Assembly (NCBI RefSeq): GCF_029633865.1
Contig: NC_079219.1
Coordinates: 11,839,420-11,903,419, forward strand
Source: Lampris incognitus
Taxonomy: Eukaryota > Chordata > Actinopteri > Lampriformes > Lampridae
Direction of reading: 5' to 3'
Length of the DNA stretch: 64,000 nt
The notes under the pieces are model-generated. The model was given only the letters and a program-made list of their open reading frames with translations, did no database searches and was not told the origin of the DNA. The position numbers were made by a program, and so were the translations under genes. This document shows, piece after piece, positions 1 through 11,259 of this stretch; positions within the stretch are counted from its first letter, which is position 1, and each line of letters begins with the position of its first letter.

Positions 1-1511
1 TTAACCCCACATTGGTTAAAGAAATAATATTGGATTTACATAAAAGGATTAATTTACCTATTACCTTGATTGGCCAAATACAGTGTTAAAATGAATTTAT
101 TACTAAGTTTACAGTATCTTTTCCAGTCCTTAGCAGTCCCAGTGCCACAGAATTTCCTTAAAACCCTTAATAGACATACTAGACAATTCATATGAAATGG
201 TAAGACTCCAAGGATCTCTATGGAAATCCTTACACGGGACTATAAACTAGGTGGTCTTCGACCACCTAGTTTTAAAAAGTATCATTTGGCTCCTCAAATG
301 CGATTTGTTTCTTTTCTTTTTGAGAAGCACAATGTTCCACCCTGGGTTTTAATCAGATTGTATATTTTTAAAGAGAAAGTGACTGGTGATTTCATTTATA
401 AATGGACCCCAAGGATCATAACCACTAGGACTGATAACCTTGTTTTGATACATATCAAAATAGTTTGAGGCCTGTAAGAGTCTTTCTTAAAACCACTTTA
501 GGATCTAAAATGATTTGACCTGTGCTCAGTGATATAGACAAGCTGCTTCATGAGGGAAATGTACTTGGGTTCATTTCAAAAATGTATTTTCTGTTGATGG
601 ATAGAGCTTCAAAGCCACGGTTGCACAAATTTAGCGAGAGGTGGAAGTCCGACTTAGATGTAACAATTGATGCAGAGCTTTGGTAAGAATTGTGCCAAGA
701 GAGTTTGTCAGCTACTATTAATGCTAGATATATAGATTGATACATTGTACATTTCTTCACCATCTCTATTCCACACCACAGAAATTGCGTAAATATAAAC
801 CTGAGTTATCAATTATGTGTTTTAGATGTGGTATCAAGGGCTCGTTTCTGCATTGCACCTAGTTGTGTACAAAATTCAATACCTTCTGGCATGACTTCTG
901 TGACATTATGACAAAAAACAGGATTTATCTTCCCATTGCATCCACAAATTTGCCTATTGGGCAATCTTATAACCGTTGGTGCACATTTACGAAACTTTCC
1001 AAAAAGGTATTTAGAAATAGCTTTATTCATTGCCAGGAAGTGTATAGTAATGACATGGAAGTCTGATTCCTATCTCCTCACAGCTAAATGTTTTCTGGAA
1101 ATTAATAGCTACAATCCACTCGAAAAGACCAAATATACTCTCAAAAATGAATAAAACACCTTTCTAAAGATTTGGCAACCCTATTTGGCCTGTATGGACA
1201 CCCTGCCGATGCCTATATTAAGATTTGATATAAAAATGTTATCAGAATTGTTACACCATTAGCCGTCTGAATAAGCCAGGATTATATATATATTGCCTCT
1301 TGGTATTTTTTGTTTTATTTACGTACTAATTTAATTTGTCTTTTCTTTCTTTTTAAATTTTAATTGACTACCTACTCCTTTTAAGTAAGGTCCTCTTATG
1401 TGGGTGGCACAGGGAGGGGATTTGGAGCCATGTTTGTGTGAGTTTGTGTTTATTTTCTATATCTTGTTAAATCTAAAATTTGAAAATGATAATAATACTA
1501 AAAAAAAAAAC
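1..1511 (+). mobile_element. L1/Tx1-like LINE, 3' part of ORF2 (relic)
   Basis: Broken reading frames on the plus strand resemble the C-terminal end of ORF2 of L1-clade (Tx1-like) non-LTR retrotransposons. At about 220-470 there is the segment LGGLRPPSFKKYHLAPQMR, and near 700-860 an INARYxLIHY-like stretch followed by a KPELSIMCFRCG stretch. Frames change several times and stops interrupt each one. The relic ends in a non-coding 3' region and an A-rich run at 1500-1511, as expected for a plus-strand LINE 3' end. The 5' part is outside the window. Clade assignment rests on remembered family motifs; no ORF is functional. Confidence 0.65.
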
Positions 1512-1529
1512 ACCCATAAAGGGTGAAGT

Positions 1530-2160
1530 GTACCCCCATCTGCGCTGCCAAGCAAATAGCAGCTTGGTTCTCTGCTGTTATCTGCATGTATTTACATTAT
1601 ATGTATACATTTGGTGGCGAAAAATTCGTCCCCTTCTATGCAAATGAGCCTCATTGCAAAACACCAGCGCTAATAGCCACAAGCAGTTAGAGTGGAAATT
1701 ATTGCTGTCTTCTGAGTTGGTGGTAGCAGCGATGGTAGCCAGGCCAAGGCATCGTCATGCCAGGCATGCTCATGAGGGGATATTTCACAGGAGAATATCA
1801 CTTATTGATTTTAATGAGACTGAAATCATTCGCAAATACAGGTTGCCAGGTCACACAATTCTTGCTATACTTGATGACATCAAGGATGACATTGAGCCTG
1901 CCTATTGTGTTCTTGGCGCGCTACCATTTAATACTTTGCCTCATGGATAATTGCAATCAGATGCAAGACAAAGGCAAACTGCACTCAGCCGCAAAACCTT
2001 ATAGGCATGTTTGCGCGTTAATATCATTAGCGCACTATCTTTTGTGAATTGGACCTTGAGATGGGGCAGACAGCGGTTTCATGTGATGCGCAAATCATGG
2101 TGCTAGCAGTGACACAATCCATTCTTTGTTAGTTTACCTGTCAATACAGAGTAAGTCTTA
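1530..2160 (+). mobile_element. PIF/Harbinger-like transposon relic
   Basis: An ORF at 1654-1950 contains NETEIIRKYRLPGHTILAIL, which resembles the N-terminal region of HARBI1/Harbinger DDE nucleases ahead of the catalytic domain. After about 1925 the coding similarity stops and the sequence becomes non-coding. The segment from about 1910 to 2160 has a clear second copy at 28490-28765, same orientation, so this is a dispersed repeat. No catalytic DDE residues are present. Family call is moderate. Confidence 0.5.
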
Positions 2161-2254
2161 GAAAAACAAGAGACATCCACAGATTAAAAAAAAAAACACA
2201 GATGAACGTGCATGACGTTTACAAATAATTAAAATAAGTATATTTAAAATTAGT

Positions 2255-2534
2255 AAAGTCTGCATGTTTCCTTGTGTCTGTGTGGATTTCCTCTGGGTGC
2301 TCTGGTTTCCTCCCACAGTCCAAAGACATGTAAGTCAGGTGAATCAGCCATACTAAATTGTCCCTGGGTGTAAATGTGTGTGTGTGTGTGTGTGTGTGTA
2401 TGTCGGCCCTGTGATGGCCTGGCGGCCTGTCCAGGGCGTCTCCCCGCCTGCCGCCCAGTGACTGCTGGTATAGGCTCCAGCATCCCCATGACCCTGAGTA
2501 AGGATAAGCAGTTTGGATAATGGATGGATGGATA
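2255..2534 (+). mobile_element. SINE-A (V-SINE-like), 5'-truncated copy
   Basis: Contains the central conserved segment (TCCTCCCACAGTCCAAAGAC), a (TG)n tract, the CCCCGCCTGCCGCCCA block and the 3' tail ending in GGATAATGGATGGATGG. The tRNA-like head is missing. Plus orientation. Confidence 0.8.
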
Positions 2535-2670
2535 ATTAAAATTAAATTAAGTTCTCATTCAAATCAAACATCCCAAGATATGAGTGGAAAGTATTGTTCT
2601 TGCAACTACATTTATAGCCTTTATTTTTCTCAAATGTTGATTAACCATGTCATGTGATATGCAACTTCAG

Positions 2671-3645
2671 TACACTTCAAAAACAAATATTACTGGGGCC
2701 ACTACAGAAAATTGCAGTTCTTCTTCTCTTTCTTTTGGCTGCTCCTGTTAGGGGTCGCCAAAGCAGCTCATCCGTTTACATCTCTTCCTGTCCTTTGCAT
2801 CTTCCTCTTTTCCGCCAACCACCTGCACGTCTTCCCCCACCACATCCATAAACCTTGTCTTTGGCCTTCCTCTTTTCCTCTTGCCTGGCAGCTCCATCTT
2901 CAGCATCCTTCTCCAAATAGTATACCCAGCATCTCTCCTCCACACATGTCCAAACCATCTCAATCTCGCTTCTCTTGATTTGTCTCCAAACTGTCCAACC
3001 TGAGCGGTCTCTCTAATATACTCATTCCTAACCCCGTCCATCTTTGACACTCCCAATGAAAATCTTAGCATTTTCAACTCTGCCGCCTCCAGCTCCGCCT
3101 CCTGTCTTTTCATCAGTGCCACCATCTTCAAACCATACAACATAGCTGGTTTCACTACCATCTTGTAAACCTTCCCTTTAACTCTTGCTGGTACCCTTCT
3201 GTTGCAAATCACTCCTGACACTTCTCCACCCACTCCACCCTGCCTGCACTCTCTTCTCCCCCTTTTTTCTGCGCTCCATTACTTTGAACAGTTGACCCTA
3301 AGTATTAAAACTCATCTATCTTTGCCACCACTACTCCTGTCAACCTTACCATTCCGCTGTCCTCCCTCTCGTTCACGCATATGTATTCTGTCTTGCTTCT
3401 ATTGACTTTCATTCCTCTCCTCTCCAGTGCACACCTCCTTCTCTCAAGGTTCTCCCCAACCTGTTCCCCACTTGCACTAATACTTTCCCCATTTGATCCT
3501 TGGCTCTGTCTTCACTCTCTCCCGTAATACAGAAAATTGCAGATGAACATTTAATATCCAGGAATTCACATTATAGACACTACTGGCCACAATTTCAAAC
3601 ATTGACCATACATGGTCCAGCCATAAACAAGGTTTTGACCTAGGC
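2671..3645 (+). repeat. Dispersed repeat interrupted by an RTE insertion
   Basis: The two flanks (2671-2717 and 3528-3645) join to give a sequence that is present without interruption at about 28922-29105 (ACAAATATTACTGGG... AACATTTAATATCCAGG... TTTTGACCTAG). A short related piece occurs near 52855-52890. The repeat is unclassified; its position downstream of the Harbinger-like segment in both copies suggests it belongs to the same larger element. Confidence 0.6.
2718..3527 (-). mobile_element. RTE-type LINE, 5'-truncated 3' end
   Basis: Read on the minus strand, the ORF 3233-2748 encodes the C-terminal part of a reverse transcriptase: RVPARVKGKVYK, MLYGLKMVALMKRQ, ARLRWFGHVWRR, RKRGRPKTRFMDV. 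This is the thumb/C-terminal region typical of vertebrate RTE-like elements. It is bounded by a perfect 15-bp target-site duplication, TACAGAAAATTGCAG, at 2703-2717 and 3528-3542. The 5' part was lost at insertion, as is usual for LINEs. Confidence 0.8.
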
Positions 3646-3716
3646 TTTGCAATATTTATTTATCTATTTATTTTTGGTATTTCCATTCAGCCCATTGCCA
3701 AAGATAGGCGAAGTCC

Positions 3717-4368
3717 ATCATGCGGTCTTATTTCGGAAAAAGTATGTATGGTAGCCAATGGCTGAGTAACTAATAATTTTTTGATCCTGTTTGAATTGTG
3801 CCACAAATTCGACATATGATTTGTCAATTTAAAAGATAATTTTCCAAGTCAAGAGTCTGTCATAAAACTGAACTATAAGACTGTGAAAATTCCTAATTAG
3901 AAAGACTACACACCCATAACTACACACGTCATAACTTTCTCTCGCCCACTCGCTCCACAAGCTACCCAGAGCCGCTGAAGTTATGTCTGTGTGTTTCATA
4001 CAAGGTTGTAGTCACACAAGCAATGGGTCTTGCTTGTTTTTTCGCTTCCCAGCTGATAAAAGGACCAGGACTCACTGGATTAAACACATCAGGTAAAATA
4101 CATGTGTGTGTGGAACATAGCTAAGTTACGTGACGTATATATCAAGCGAGACGAGAGGTGGAGTTCACTGAGCGGTTTCACAAAACAGCTTTATACTTCA
4201 ATAGTTTTATGACAAACTGCAACTTTCTTGACTTGCAAAATTATCTTTTAAATTGACAAATATCATATTTGTAATTCATGGCACAATTCAAACAGGATCA
4301 AAAAATTATTTGTCGCTCGCCGTTGACTACCGTACATAGTTTTTCTGAAATAAGGTCCCATGAGGGAC
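3717..4368. mobile_element. Long inverted-repeat DNA element with a THAP exon
   Basis: Positions 3717-3880 and 4195-4368 are inverted repeats of each other (for example AATTTTTTGATCCTGTTTGA near 3770 and its reverse complement near 4290). Overall similarity is imperfect but continuous over about 150 bp. The ~310-bp interior holds a THAP-type zinc-finger exon. THAP domains are found in P-element, THAP9 and Kolobok transposases, so a non-autonomous derivative of such a transposon is the likely identity. Element ends are approximate and no clear target duplication was seen. Confidence 0.6.
3983..4092 (+). pseudogene. THAP-domain first exon (transposase remnant)
   Basis: ATG at 3983 opens a 36-codon exon starting MSVCFIQGC and containing FFRFPADKRTRTHW, followed at 4093 by a GTAAAA splice donor. 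Cys4-x4-Cys9, Phe-Pro at 22-23 and Trp32 fit the first half of a THAP finger (C2CH class, DNA binding). The second half (Cys-x2-His) would be in the next exon, which is absent, so the gene is truncated. It sits inside the inverted-repeat element 3717-4368. Confidence 0.55.
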
Positions 4369-4603
4369 ACTGGAAGAGGAGGGATTTCGCCTCTCTATAC
4401 GACATGTCAAATTTCAGGAAAAAAAATTGGCTGGATGGAAACCCCACAAATGTGCCCTATTTTTTCCCCTCATTTCTTGTCCAAAAGGTCATAGGTTCCA
4501 TCCTCACCTCCACTCGACAGTAACATTATTTTTTTTAATAAAAAGTAAAAAAAGTGACAACTAATTGACTTGACCCACATATCTGATTTTGAAACCTGCA
4601 TGC

Positions 4604-4725
4604 CTCCATCCATCCATCCATTATCTGAACCGCTTATCCTACTCTCAGGGTCGCAGGGATGCTGGAGCCTATTCCAGCAGTCATTGGGTGGCAGGCGGGG
4701 AGACCCTGCTTGTCCAGGGTGTCTA
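4604..4725 (-). mobile_element. SINE-A 3' tail fragment
   Basis: Begins with CATC repeats and the complement of the SINE-A tail (ATTATCTGAACCGCTTATCC), then the GCTGGAGCCTATTCCAGCAG block; the rest of the SINE is missing. Minus orientation, about 100 bp left of the tpm3 exon donor. Confidence 0.8.
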
Positions 4726-4829
4726 TCCACATGTATCATGTGTAATTACAGTGCAAAAACTATTCGCCTAACCCTATGTGGATGAACAAACCCTGATTAA
4801 CACTATATGAGACATACAGACTGTCTTAC

Positions 4830-4963
4830 CTCTCACTCTCGTCAGCAGACTTCTCAGCTTCCTCCAGTTTGTGCAGGGCAGTGGCCAGTCTCTCTTGGGC
4901 TCGGTCCAACTCCTCCTCCACCAGCTGGACACGCCGACCCAGAGACGCAACCTCTGTCTCAGC
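4830..4963 (-). CDS. tpm3: Tropomyosin exon following exon 1b (constitutive exon 3)
   Basis: 134 nt, the standard length of vertebrate tropomyosin exon 3. It is bounded by a CTCAG acceptor and an AG|GTAAGA donor. It encodes [25 protein letters not shown] and [13 protein letters not shown], an uninterrupted heptad coiled coil that is almost identical to the vertebrate tropomyosin family. The protein is a parallel coiled-coil dimer that polymerises along actin filaments and controls access of myosin and other actin-binding proteins. The exon enters in phase 0 and leaves in phase 2, matching exon 1b at 10493 upstream. Exons 4-9 are not in the window, so at least 4.8 kb of following intron is seen. 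Paralogue choice (tpm3 rather than tpm4) rests mainly on exon 1b and on linkage to arhgef2. Confidence 0.95.
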
Positions 4964-5507
4964 CTGAGATCAGTAATATATAGATAGAGAGAGAGTTAGT
5001 AACCAAGGAAACTTAAGTAGCACACAGACAGCTAATTAAGCTAGAAGTTTTAAAAAGTCCTGCTAGAAGTTTGAAAAACTCCGCCTTGTCTTGCACGACT
5101 TCCCTGAACACCTAGTCAGATGTACACTGAACCCAGTGGCGATCGCAGCTCAAATCGCATCGTGTCTGAAAGCAGCAAGAGACATTCTCTGGTATTACAT
5201 TAGAAGATGAAGACATGGTGGCTATTTTACAAGCGTGGCCCAGATAAAGCACCTCCTTTTCTACTTATTGTGATGTTGTTCTCTGACTTTGGTAGCAGCT
5301 TCGAATTCTATGAAAGAAAGCAGAAACGATGCTATGTTGGTAGCTATAAGACTCAAGTATATTCAGAACACATAACTTGCATATTGTGCAACATGCAGCA
5401 AAGTTGTTCTGGCTAAATATAAAAAAAGACTATAATTTGTTTTCTCTACATGCTATGGCAGTTAGAAAGACACAGGCTAACTTTAGCTAAGGTTACACTA
5501 CTAATTA

Positions 5508-5815
5508 TCCTGCCAGGCGGGACAGCCTGGAGGGGTTTATGCATTTGGTCACGTACGTGCGTGCGTGCGTGCATGTCCACAGCTAATCTCACAATCTGCT
5601 GGATCTCTCAGCCTGAATCTTTTGTGCACAGTTATGACTGTATGATGAAGAACCTCTCGTGGTTGCTGTGATTAAAAACCTTCGTTCTCGCCGTTCCCTC
5701 TCTTCATTCACTCTCTAGTTCGCTCGACCAATGCTGCGCTCTGTCGCTACCCGATCTGAGTAAACCGTGCGCATGCATGACTCACGTCTGGGGTTGACTC
5801 AGATCAGGCAGCAAC
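5508..5815 (+). repeat. Unclassified dispersed repeat (copy 1)
   Basis: Shares an extended similarity with 29829-30115 in the same orientation, for example the CGCCAGGCGG-like start, a TGTATGATGAAGAACCTCT block and a TGACTCACGTCT-like block. It contains a (GTGC)n stretch at 5560-5575. No coding potential was recognised. It lies in the tpm3 intron. Confidence 0.6.
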
Positions 5816-6129
5816 ATGATTAGACTTTAATAAAAGAATTTTGATCATCCAAAAAATGCCAAAGTTATAGAATAACTTCCTCTATTTTGCAGTCAAAACA
5901 CGAAGTATTGCATATTCTTATTGCTGCCCCATCTGAGTCAATTGTAGATATGAGCTGCGCATCCGCGAACATAGATGGTTTACCCAGCTTTATTATATTA
6001 TGAAAATAAAGACAGGGTTAGTGTCAGACCAAAATCGTCGCATAGGAAACCTTTTCTTTTTGGAAAGTGCAAGTTCATATTACACATCTTCCTAACATAC
6101 AGTGAGCGAGCAAGTCTAATGGATTATAA

Positions 6130-6246
6130 GTCTATTATAACAGGCGTCTGAAATTCAGATTTGACCAGAAATGTAAAGCACTTTGAGTGGCTGTTGCAGC
6201 TAGAAAAGTTCTATATAAAATGCAACTTGATTAACTGATTGATAGT
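6130..6246 (+). repeat. LINE/SINE 3' tail-like repeat
   Basis: Contains AAGCACTTTGAGTGGCTGTT and a CTATATAAAATGCAACTTGA stretch; the latter recurs at about 47505-47550. This is a tail sequence common at the ends of fish retroposons. Only the tail is recognised. Confidence 0.45.
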
Positions 6247-6592
6247 GGATGGAGCGCGAAAAATCGTCGATATATTATAAGCAATGTCGTAGCGCGGGGA
6301 AGGGGTGAGATTTTTTTTTTGCCGCTGCTTGTGTTTCCTCCCTCTGCAAATGAGTATCTAAGTCATTTATTCATAACTAACATAATTTTCTTATTTTTAA
6401 TAATTTTCTCAGTCATTTAATTTCATTCAATTCCTTTAATTATGTTTTGGCTGATCGGTGTATTCTTTATAAAAGTTATTTGTTCAAGAAAGTACTCTTC
6501 TGAGTACCTTTGTATAGTCATATCGGTACAAAATGGGTGCAAAATCCACATAGGAAAGGTCTATTTTCAGTCCAACTCAAAAATTGACTATA

Positions 6593-8227
6593 CAGTGCAT
6601 CCGTAAAGTATTCACACCCCTTCACTTTCCCCACATTTTGTTATGTTACAGCCTTATTCCAAAATGGATTAAATTACTTTTTTTTCTCATCAATCTACAT
6701 ACAATACCCCTAATGACAAAGCGAAAAAGGTTTTGTAGAAATTTTTGCAAATTTATTAAAAATAAAAAACTGAAATATTGCATGTACATAAGTATTCACA
6801 CCCTTTACTCAGTAACTGGTTGAGGCACCCTTGGCAGCGATTACAGCCTCAAGTCTTCTTGGGTATGAAGCTACAAGCTTGGCACACCTATATTTGGGGT
6901 ATTTCTCCCATTCTTCCCTGCAGATCCTCTCGAGCTCTGTAAGGTTAGATGGGGAGTGTCGCTGCACAGCTATTTTCAGGTCTTTCCAGAGATGTTCAAT
7001 GGGGTTCAAGTCTGGGCTCTGGCTGGGCCACTCAGGGACATTCACAGACTTGTCCCGAAGCCACTCCTTCATTGTCATGGCTGTGTGCTTAGGGTCATTG
7101 TTGTGTTGAAAGGTAAACCTTCGCCCCAGTCTGAGGTCCTGAGCGCTCTGGAGCAGGTTTTCATCAAGGATCTCTCTGTACTTTGCTCCATTCATCTCTC
7201 CCTCGATCCTGACTAGTCTCCCAGTTCCTGCCGCTGAAAAACATCCCCACAGCATGATGCTGCCACCACCATGCTTCACTGTAGGGATGGTATTGGCAAG
7301 GTCATGAGAGCTGCCTGGTTTCCTCCAGACGTGACGTTTGGCATTCAGGCCAAGGAGTTCAATCTTGGTTTCATCAGACCAGAGAATCTTGTTTCTCATG
7401 GTCTGAGAGTCCTTTAGATGCTTTCTGGCAAACTCCAAGTGGGCTGTCATGTGCCCTTTACTGAGCAGAGGTTTCCGTCTGGTCACTCTACCATAAAGGC
7501 CTGATTGGTGGAGTGCTGCAGAGATGGTTGTCCTTCTGGAAGGTTCTCCCATCTCCACAGAAGAACGCTGGAGCTCTGTCAGAGTGACCATCGGGTTCTT
7601 GGTCACCTCCCTGACCAAGGCCCTTCTCCCCCGATTGCTCAGTTTGGCTGGGCGGCCAACTCTAGGAAGAGTCCTGGTGGATCCAAACTTCTTCCATTTA
7701 CGAATGATGGGAGACCACTGTGCTCTTCGGGACCTTCCAAGCAGTAGAAATTTTTTTTTACCCTTCCCCAGATCTGTGCCTCGATACAATCCTGTCTCGG
7801 AGGTCCACAGACAATTCCTTTGACTTCATGGCTTGGTTTCTGCTCTGACATGCACTGTCAACAGCGGGACCTTATATAGACAGGTGTGTGCCTTTCCAAA
7901 TCATGTCCGATCAATTGAATTTACTACAGGTGGACTCCAATCAAGATGCAGAAACATCTCAAGGATGATCAGTGGAAACAGGATGAACCTGAGCTCAATT
8001 TTGAGTGTCATAGCAAAGGGTGTGAATACTTATGTACATTAAATATTTCAGTTTTTGATTTTTAATAAATTTGCAAAAATTTCTACAAATACTTTTTCAC
8101 TTTGTCATTATGGGGTATTGTGTGTAGATTGATGAGAAAAAAAGGAATTTAATCCATTTTGGAATAAGGCTGTAATATAACAAAATGTGGGGAAGTGAAG
8201 GGGTGTGACTACTTTCCGGATGCACTG
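6593..8227 (-). mobile_element. Tc1-like DNA transposon, copy 1
   Basis: A 1635-bp element flanked by TA target dinucleotides (6591-6592 and 8228-8229). Terminal inverted repeats of about 215 bp begin CAGTGCATCC and contain the internal repeated motif GTATTCACACCC. A single transposase ORF lies on the minus strand. It inserted into the tpm3 intron between exon 1b and exon 3. A sister copy about as long occurs at 24506-26143. Confidence 0.95.
6809..7851 (-). pseudogene. Tc1-like transposase pseudogene, copy 1
   Basis: The natural start ATG (7849-7851, MSEQKPSHE...) is out of frame with the long 3' frame. A small indel between about 7690 and 7770, around the second helix-turn-helix, separates an N-terminal frame from the 326-codon frame that ends at 6809-6811. 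The C-terminal frame shows RKWKKFG, the first catalytic Asp in [11 protein letters not shown], the [11 protein letters not shown] motif, and the final Glu in NPIEHLW. The second catalytic Asp, normally the first residue of DNDPKHT, is Asn here (HNNDPKHT). The DD34E triad is therefore incomplete and the enzyme should be inactive. Confidence 0.9.
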
Positions 8228-8229
8228 TA

Positions 8230-10490
8230 TATATATTAACCTTGTTGTTCTGGTATGCACCTGCCATTAGTCTGCTGTTGTCCTCAAGGTCCTTCGATTT
8301 TCTTGACAACCATTCCTCCACACACAATAGCCACCGAGATCATTGGATCCCAGGGTCCTCTTAAGAAGCTGACATTTCAAATATATCCCTATTATTTGCA
8401 CAGAAGCTGTTATTGCTGATGTATGTCTTCAGGTGCATCATATATAAATCACAATAAATTGAATGCATTTTTAAAGGCAACAATGATTTATGTTTAATTT
8501 CTGTAACATTCAATGCCTGCAATGTTTTTTCGTGCTGATCCTGATATGAAGAATTATTATTGTTTGCTAAATGTACAGACGTTTAGTACTGTATTGCTCT
8601 CTCAAAGAAGTCTTGAAGTATACCAAGGGCCAGCACAGAGCACACTGCCTTTTATACTGTGACTGCACAGCAATTAAAGAGACAGTAAACGTATTTTTCA
8701 CATCAGGTGCACTGTGGGTCTGGACGGCTTCGTGCTTGTTTTCTCCACAACCATCTGGCGACCCCCGGAAATTATCTCACAACCCCTTGGGGGTCCCGAC
8801 CCCCAGGCTGAGAACCAATGCTTTAAGGAGGAATCCAATCATTAGCTTGCATGCAATGGTAGTGCATTACAGACATCATTGGCACCAGCATTCTAAATGG
8901 GATTTAGAAAAAAATGTGGCATCTGAAGGCAAGCCAAAACATAAACCAGTGTGTAGCCATATCCCTTCCCCTACATTGTCACAGCCAATGTCTAGGAGAA
9001 AAACAAGGAGTGATATAAACCAGTGAGTGTGTATTCACGTCATATTTCTGGGAGGGAAAAAAAAAAAGAGGAACAAATTAGGGACAAACCTTCCATACAA
9101 CCAGGGGGGGGGGGGCACACGCTGAGTGCTTGCAGGCAAACTTTGTGCGCGAGTATAGCACATATTTCTACTTTTCAGGATATTACTGTGTCGTTACATA
9201 AGCTATGGCTGAATGTTCCAGAGAAAATGATCAGGAATGTATAAAATATTATCTGTGATTCAAAGGTTAATCAACGATTTTACAGGGGAAAAATAGATAG
9301 GAGAAACTGAGTATATTATATGGATAAAATAAATTGATTAAAATATATTTTAATTAAAAAGACAAGAGAAACAAACCGAAATCTACTAAATCGTATTGTA
9401 AAACAAGAATATACTGTAGAGTTACAATTAATGTTTGGGCCAATTAAAGCTAGTGTTGCAATAGTTGCTAAATCAACTCCTTACAGTTGAAGGACATTAC
9501 TGTTTAAAACAAAGTTTTTAATACATATTCTTTGCAAATCTTTGATTTTGCTGACAGAATGAGTCAAACATGTCTTGAAGAAAGCATAATCATTTTTGTT
9601 GTTGTAGTTATCCAAGCTGAAAAGTTTCTAGTGTTACTTGGGAAATGTTCTGTAACAATGAGCTCGGAGAGGAAAGGGCGGGATATGTCTGACCACATTT
9701 GGTCAGCACACTGTACAAGTATCTCACATCCGTTAAGCCAGACTACACACCACCTAATCACACCACCATGCAACTAGACAACAATACATTTGACCACATT
9801 ACCGTTGAACTAGACTATCATCCATCTAACCACAATACCATTTAAACAGACTTCCAACCATCTAGCCACACTACCATCCAACTCACAATCCAAGCAGATA
9901 GAATACTACTATGATATCCAAACCAAATATTCAGGAAAGGCTAGGCTGGTATCGACTGGGTTGTTGCGAGAGGCTGAGTCATTTGCCTTGAGTAAAGAGT
10001 TTCTATATTTGAGCTATCAGTTCCAACACGCGTGTCCTACAGGGTTCTTATCAAAGACTAAAAGAGCTACTAACACATGGACACACTGATAGGGCTAGAT
10101 CGTATATCTGGATGGGAAAGGTAGCCTGGGGTACTGAATTACATAAAATTTAACATACAGGCCACACGGTCAGTCGTAAAGGAGAATTAAACTGCACAAC
10201 CCATTCAACACCTTGTGAGAGCGCAGGATTCTGCCGATGTGTTGACAGCCTTGCCCAGAGCAAACGGCTGGCATTCCTAAACGTGGAAGACTGCAAGCGA
10301 GTTTCACAACAAACTATTCCACGCATTCAAACACGGCTTTGGAACATGGAGCCTCCACAAAAGCACACTGCAGTTACAGACCAAAGTAAGAGAGAAGAGA
10401 AAAGCGTTGGGAAACTTTGTATCATGTAGCAAATAACGTGTTGCCGACTTCATTACGACAGGTACATTAATTAACAAAAAGGGAACCTGT
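8230..10490. other. tpm3 intron, mostly unannotated
   Basis: No convincing exon was seen. At about 8755-8825 there is a GGGGGTCCCGACCCCCAGGC-type stretch followed by TGAGAACCA, a motif often found at the ends of hAT-type fish repeats, but the second end is not clear. A G-run lies at 9103-9115. Degenerate tandem repeats at 9735-9893 are listed separately. Confidence 0.5.
9735..9893 (+). repeat. Degenerate ~40-bp tandem repeat
   Basis: Three to four diverged units, each with CTAGAC/CAGACT, a CCATCTA-like block and ACCACA..TACCAT. Not coding. Confidence 0.45.
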
Positions 10491-10492
10491 AC

Positions 10493-10624
10493 CTGTTCTC
10501 TGGTCCGTTTCTCCTGCTCCACCTGTCTCTGGAGCACCTCCGCCCTCTCCTCGGCTTCGTCCGCCTGCTGCTGCAGAACTTTGATTTTTCGCTTCACAGC
10601 TTCAATACTGTTGACTCCGGCCAT
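10493..10624 (-). CDS. tpm3: Tropomyosin alternative first coding exon 1b
   Basis: 132 nt, 44 codons, starting at ATG 10624-10622 and ending at CAG|GTACAG. It encodes [32 protein letters not shown] and EKRTREQ, the amino terminus of short cytoplasmic tropomyosins. Vertebrate exon 1b is exactly this length. The Ile and the AEERAE block are closer to TPM3 than to TPM4 as I remember them. Short isoforms bind stress-fibre and cortical actin in non-muscle cells. A run of ten A residues lies directly before the ATG. The exon leaves in phase 0, matching 4963. The muscle first exons (1a, 2) are not recognised here and would be expected further right, but that stretch is occupied by arhgef2. Confidence 0.95.
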
Positions 10625-10846
10625 ATTTTTTTTTTGTAGAGGCGTCGGTGGGCTGAAACTTGGAAGGGTTCTGCTCTTCAAACTGGAAGGTAGAAGGAGC
10701 GCTGCAGTTTAGTGAACATCGATGTTACTGCTCTTCCTATTCAGAAACAACGCCCTGTCAGTGGCGCCCGTTTCTCAAGGACCGCCGCACACCCTCGCTA
10801 ACACCGGGGATTTAGGTGGTTTGATTAAAGAAAGCTTTCTACTTAC

Positions 10847-11250
10847 CTGCTGCTGCCGGTTAACAGGATGAACCCTCCTGGATTTTAATCCCGAGTTTCC
10901 TCCACAGCGTGAATTCGGACAAGTTTTACTGTTAGCTTCCGTTAGCTTCTCGTGGCTAACGGACAAACTAACCGTACGCTTTTAAATGAGCGGGTTTCCT
11001 TCTACAGTGAGTCACAAAGACGAATATACCTGTTTTCTATCGGCGACGAAAGAGACCGACTGACACCGATTTGAGATGAAAAGTGATTTAGATGAAAGCC
11101 TGACGTTTTACTCGGCGGATCTTTGCACCCCTCTTCCTCATTTCAGTCAACTTCCGGTTTGCTCCACCCTCTTCAGGAACTCGCGCATGTCTCCTGGGGC
11201 CTCTTGTCCTCGTGTGTCGGCGTACCAGAGGCTGCAGTGCGTGTATTCTT
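10847..11250 (-). promoter_or_regulatory. tpm3: Probable 5'UTR exon and promoter of short tpm3 transcript
   Basis: A strong donor (AG|GTAAGT) ends an upstream exon at 10847. A CAG acceptor places the start of the exon-1b unit at 10652, giving a ~195-bp intron in the 5'UTR. Upstream sequence to about 11250 is richer in CpG than its surroundings and has no TATA box. At about 11150 it carries an ETS-type site on the minus strand (ACCGGAAGT). Transcription start is inferred, not seen. Confidence 0.5.
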
Positions 11251-11259
11251 AAGGTTAGG

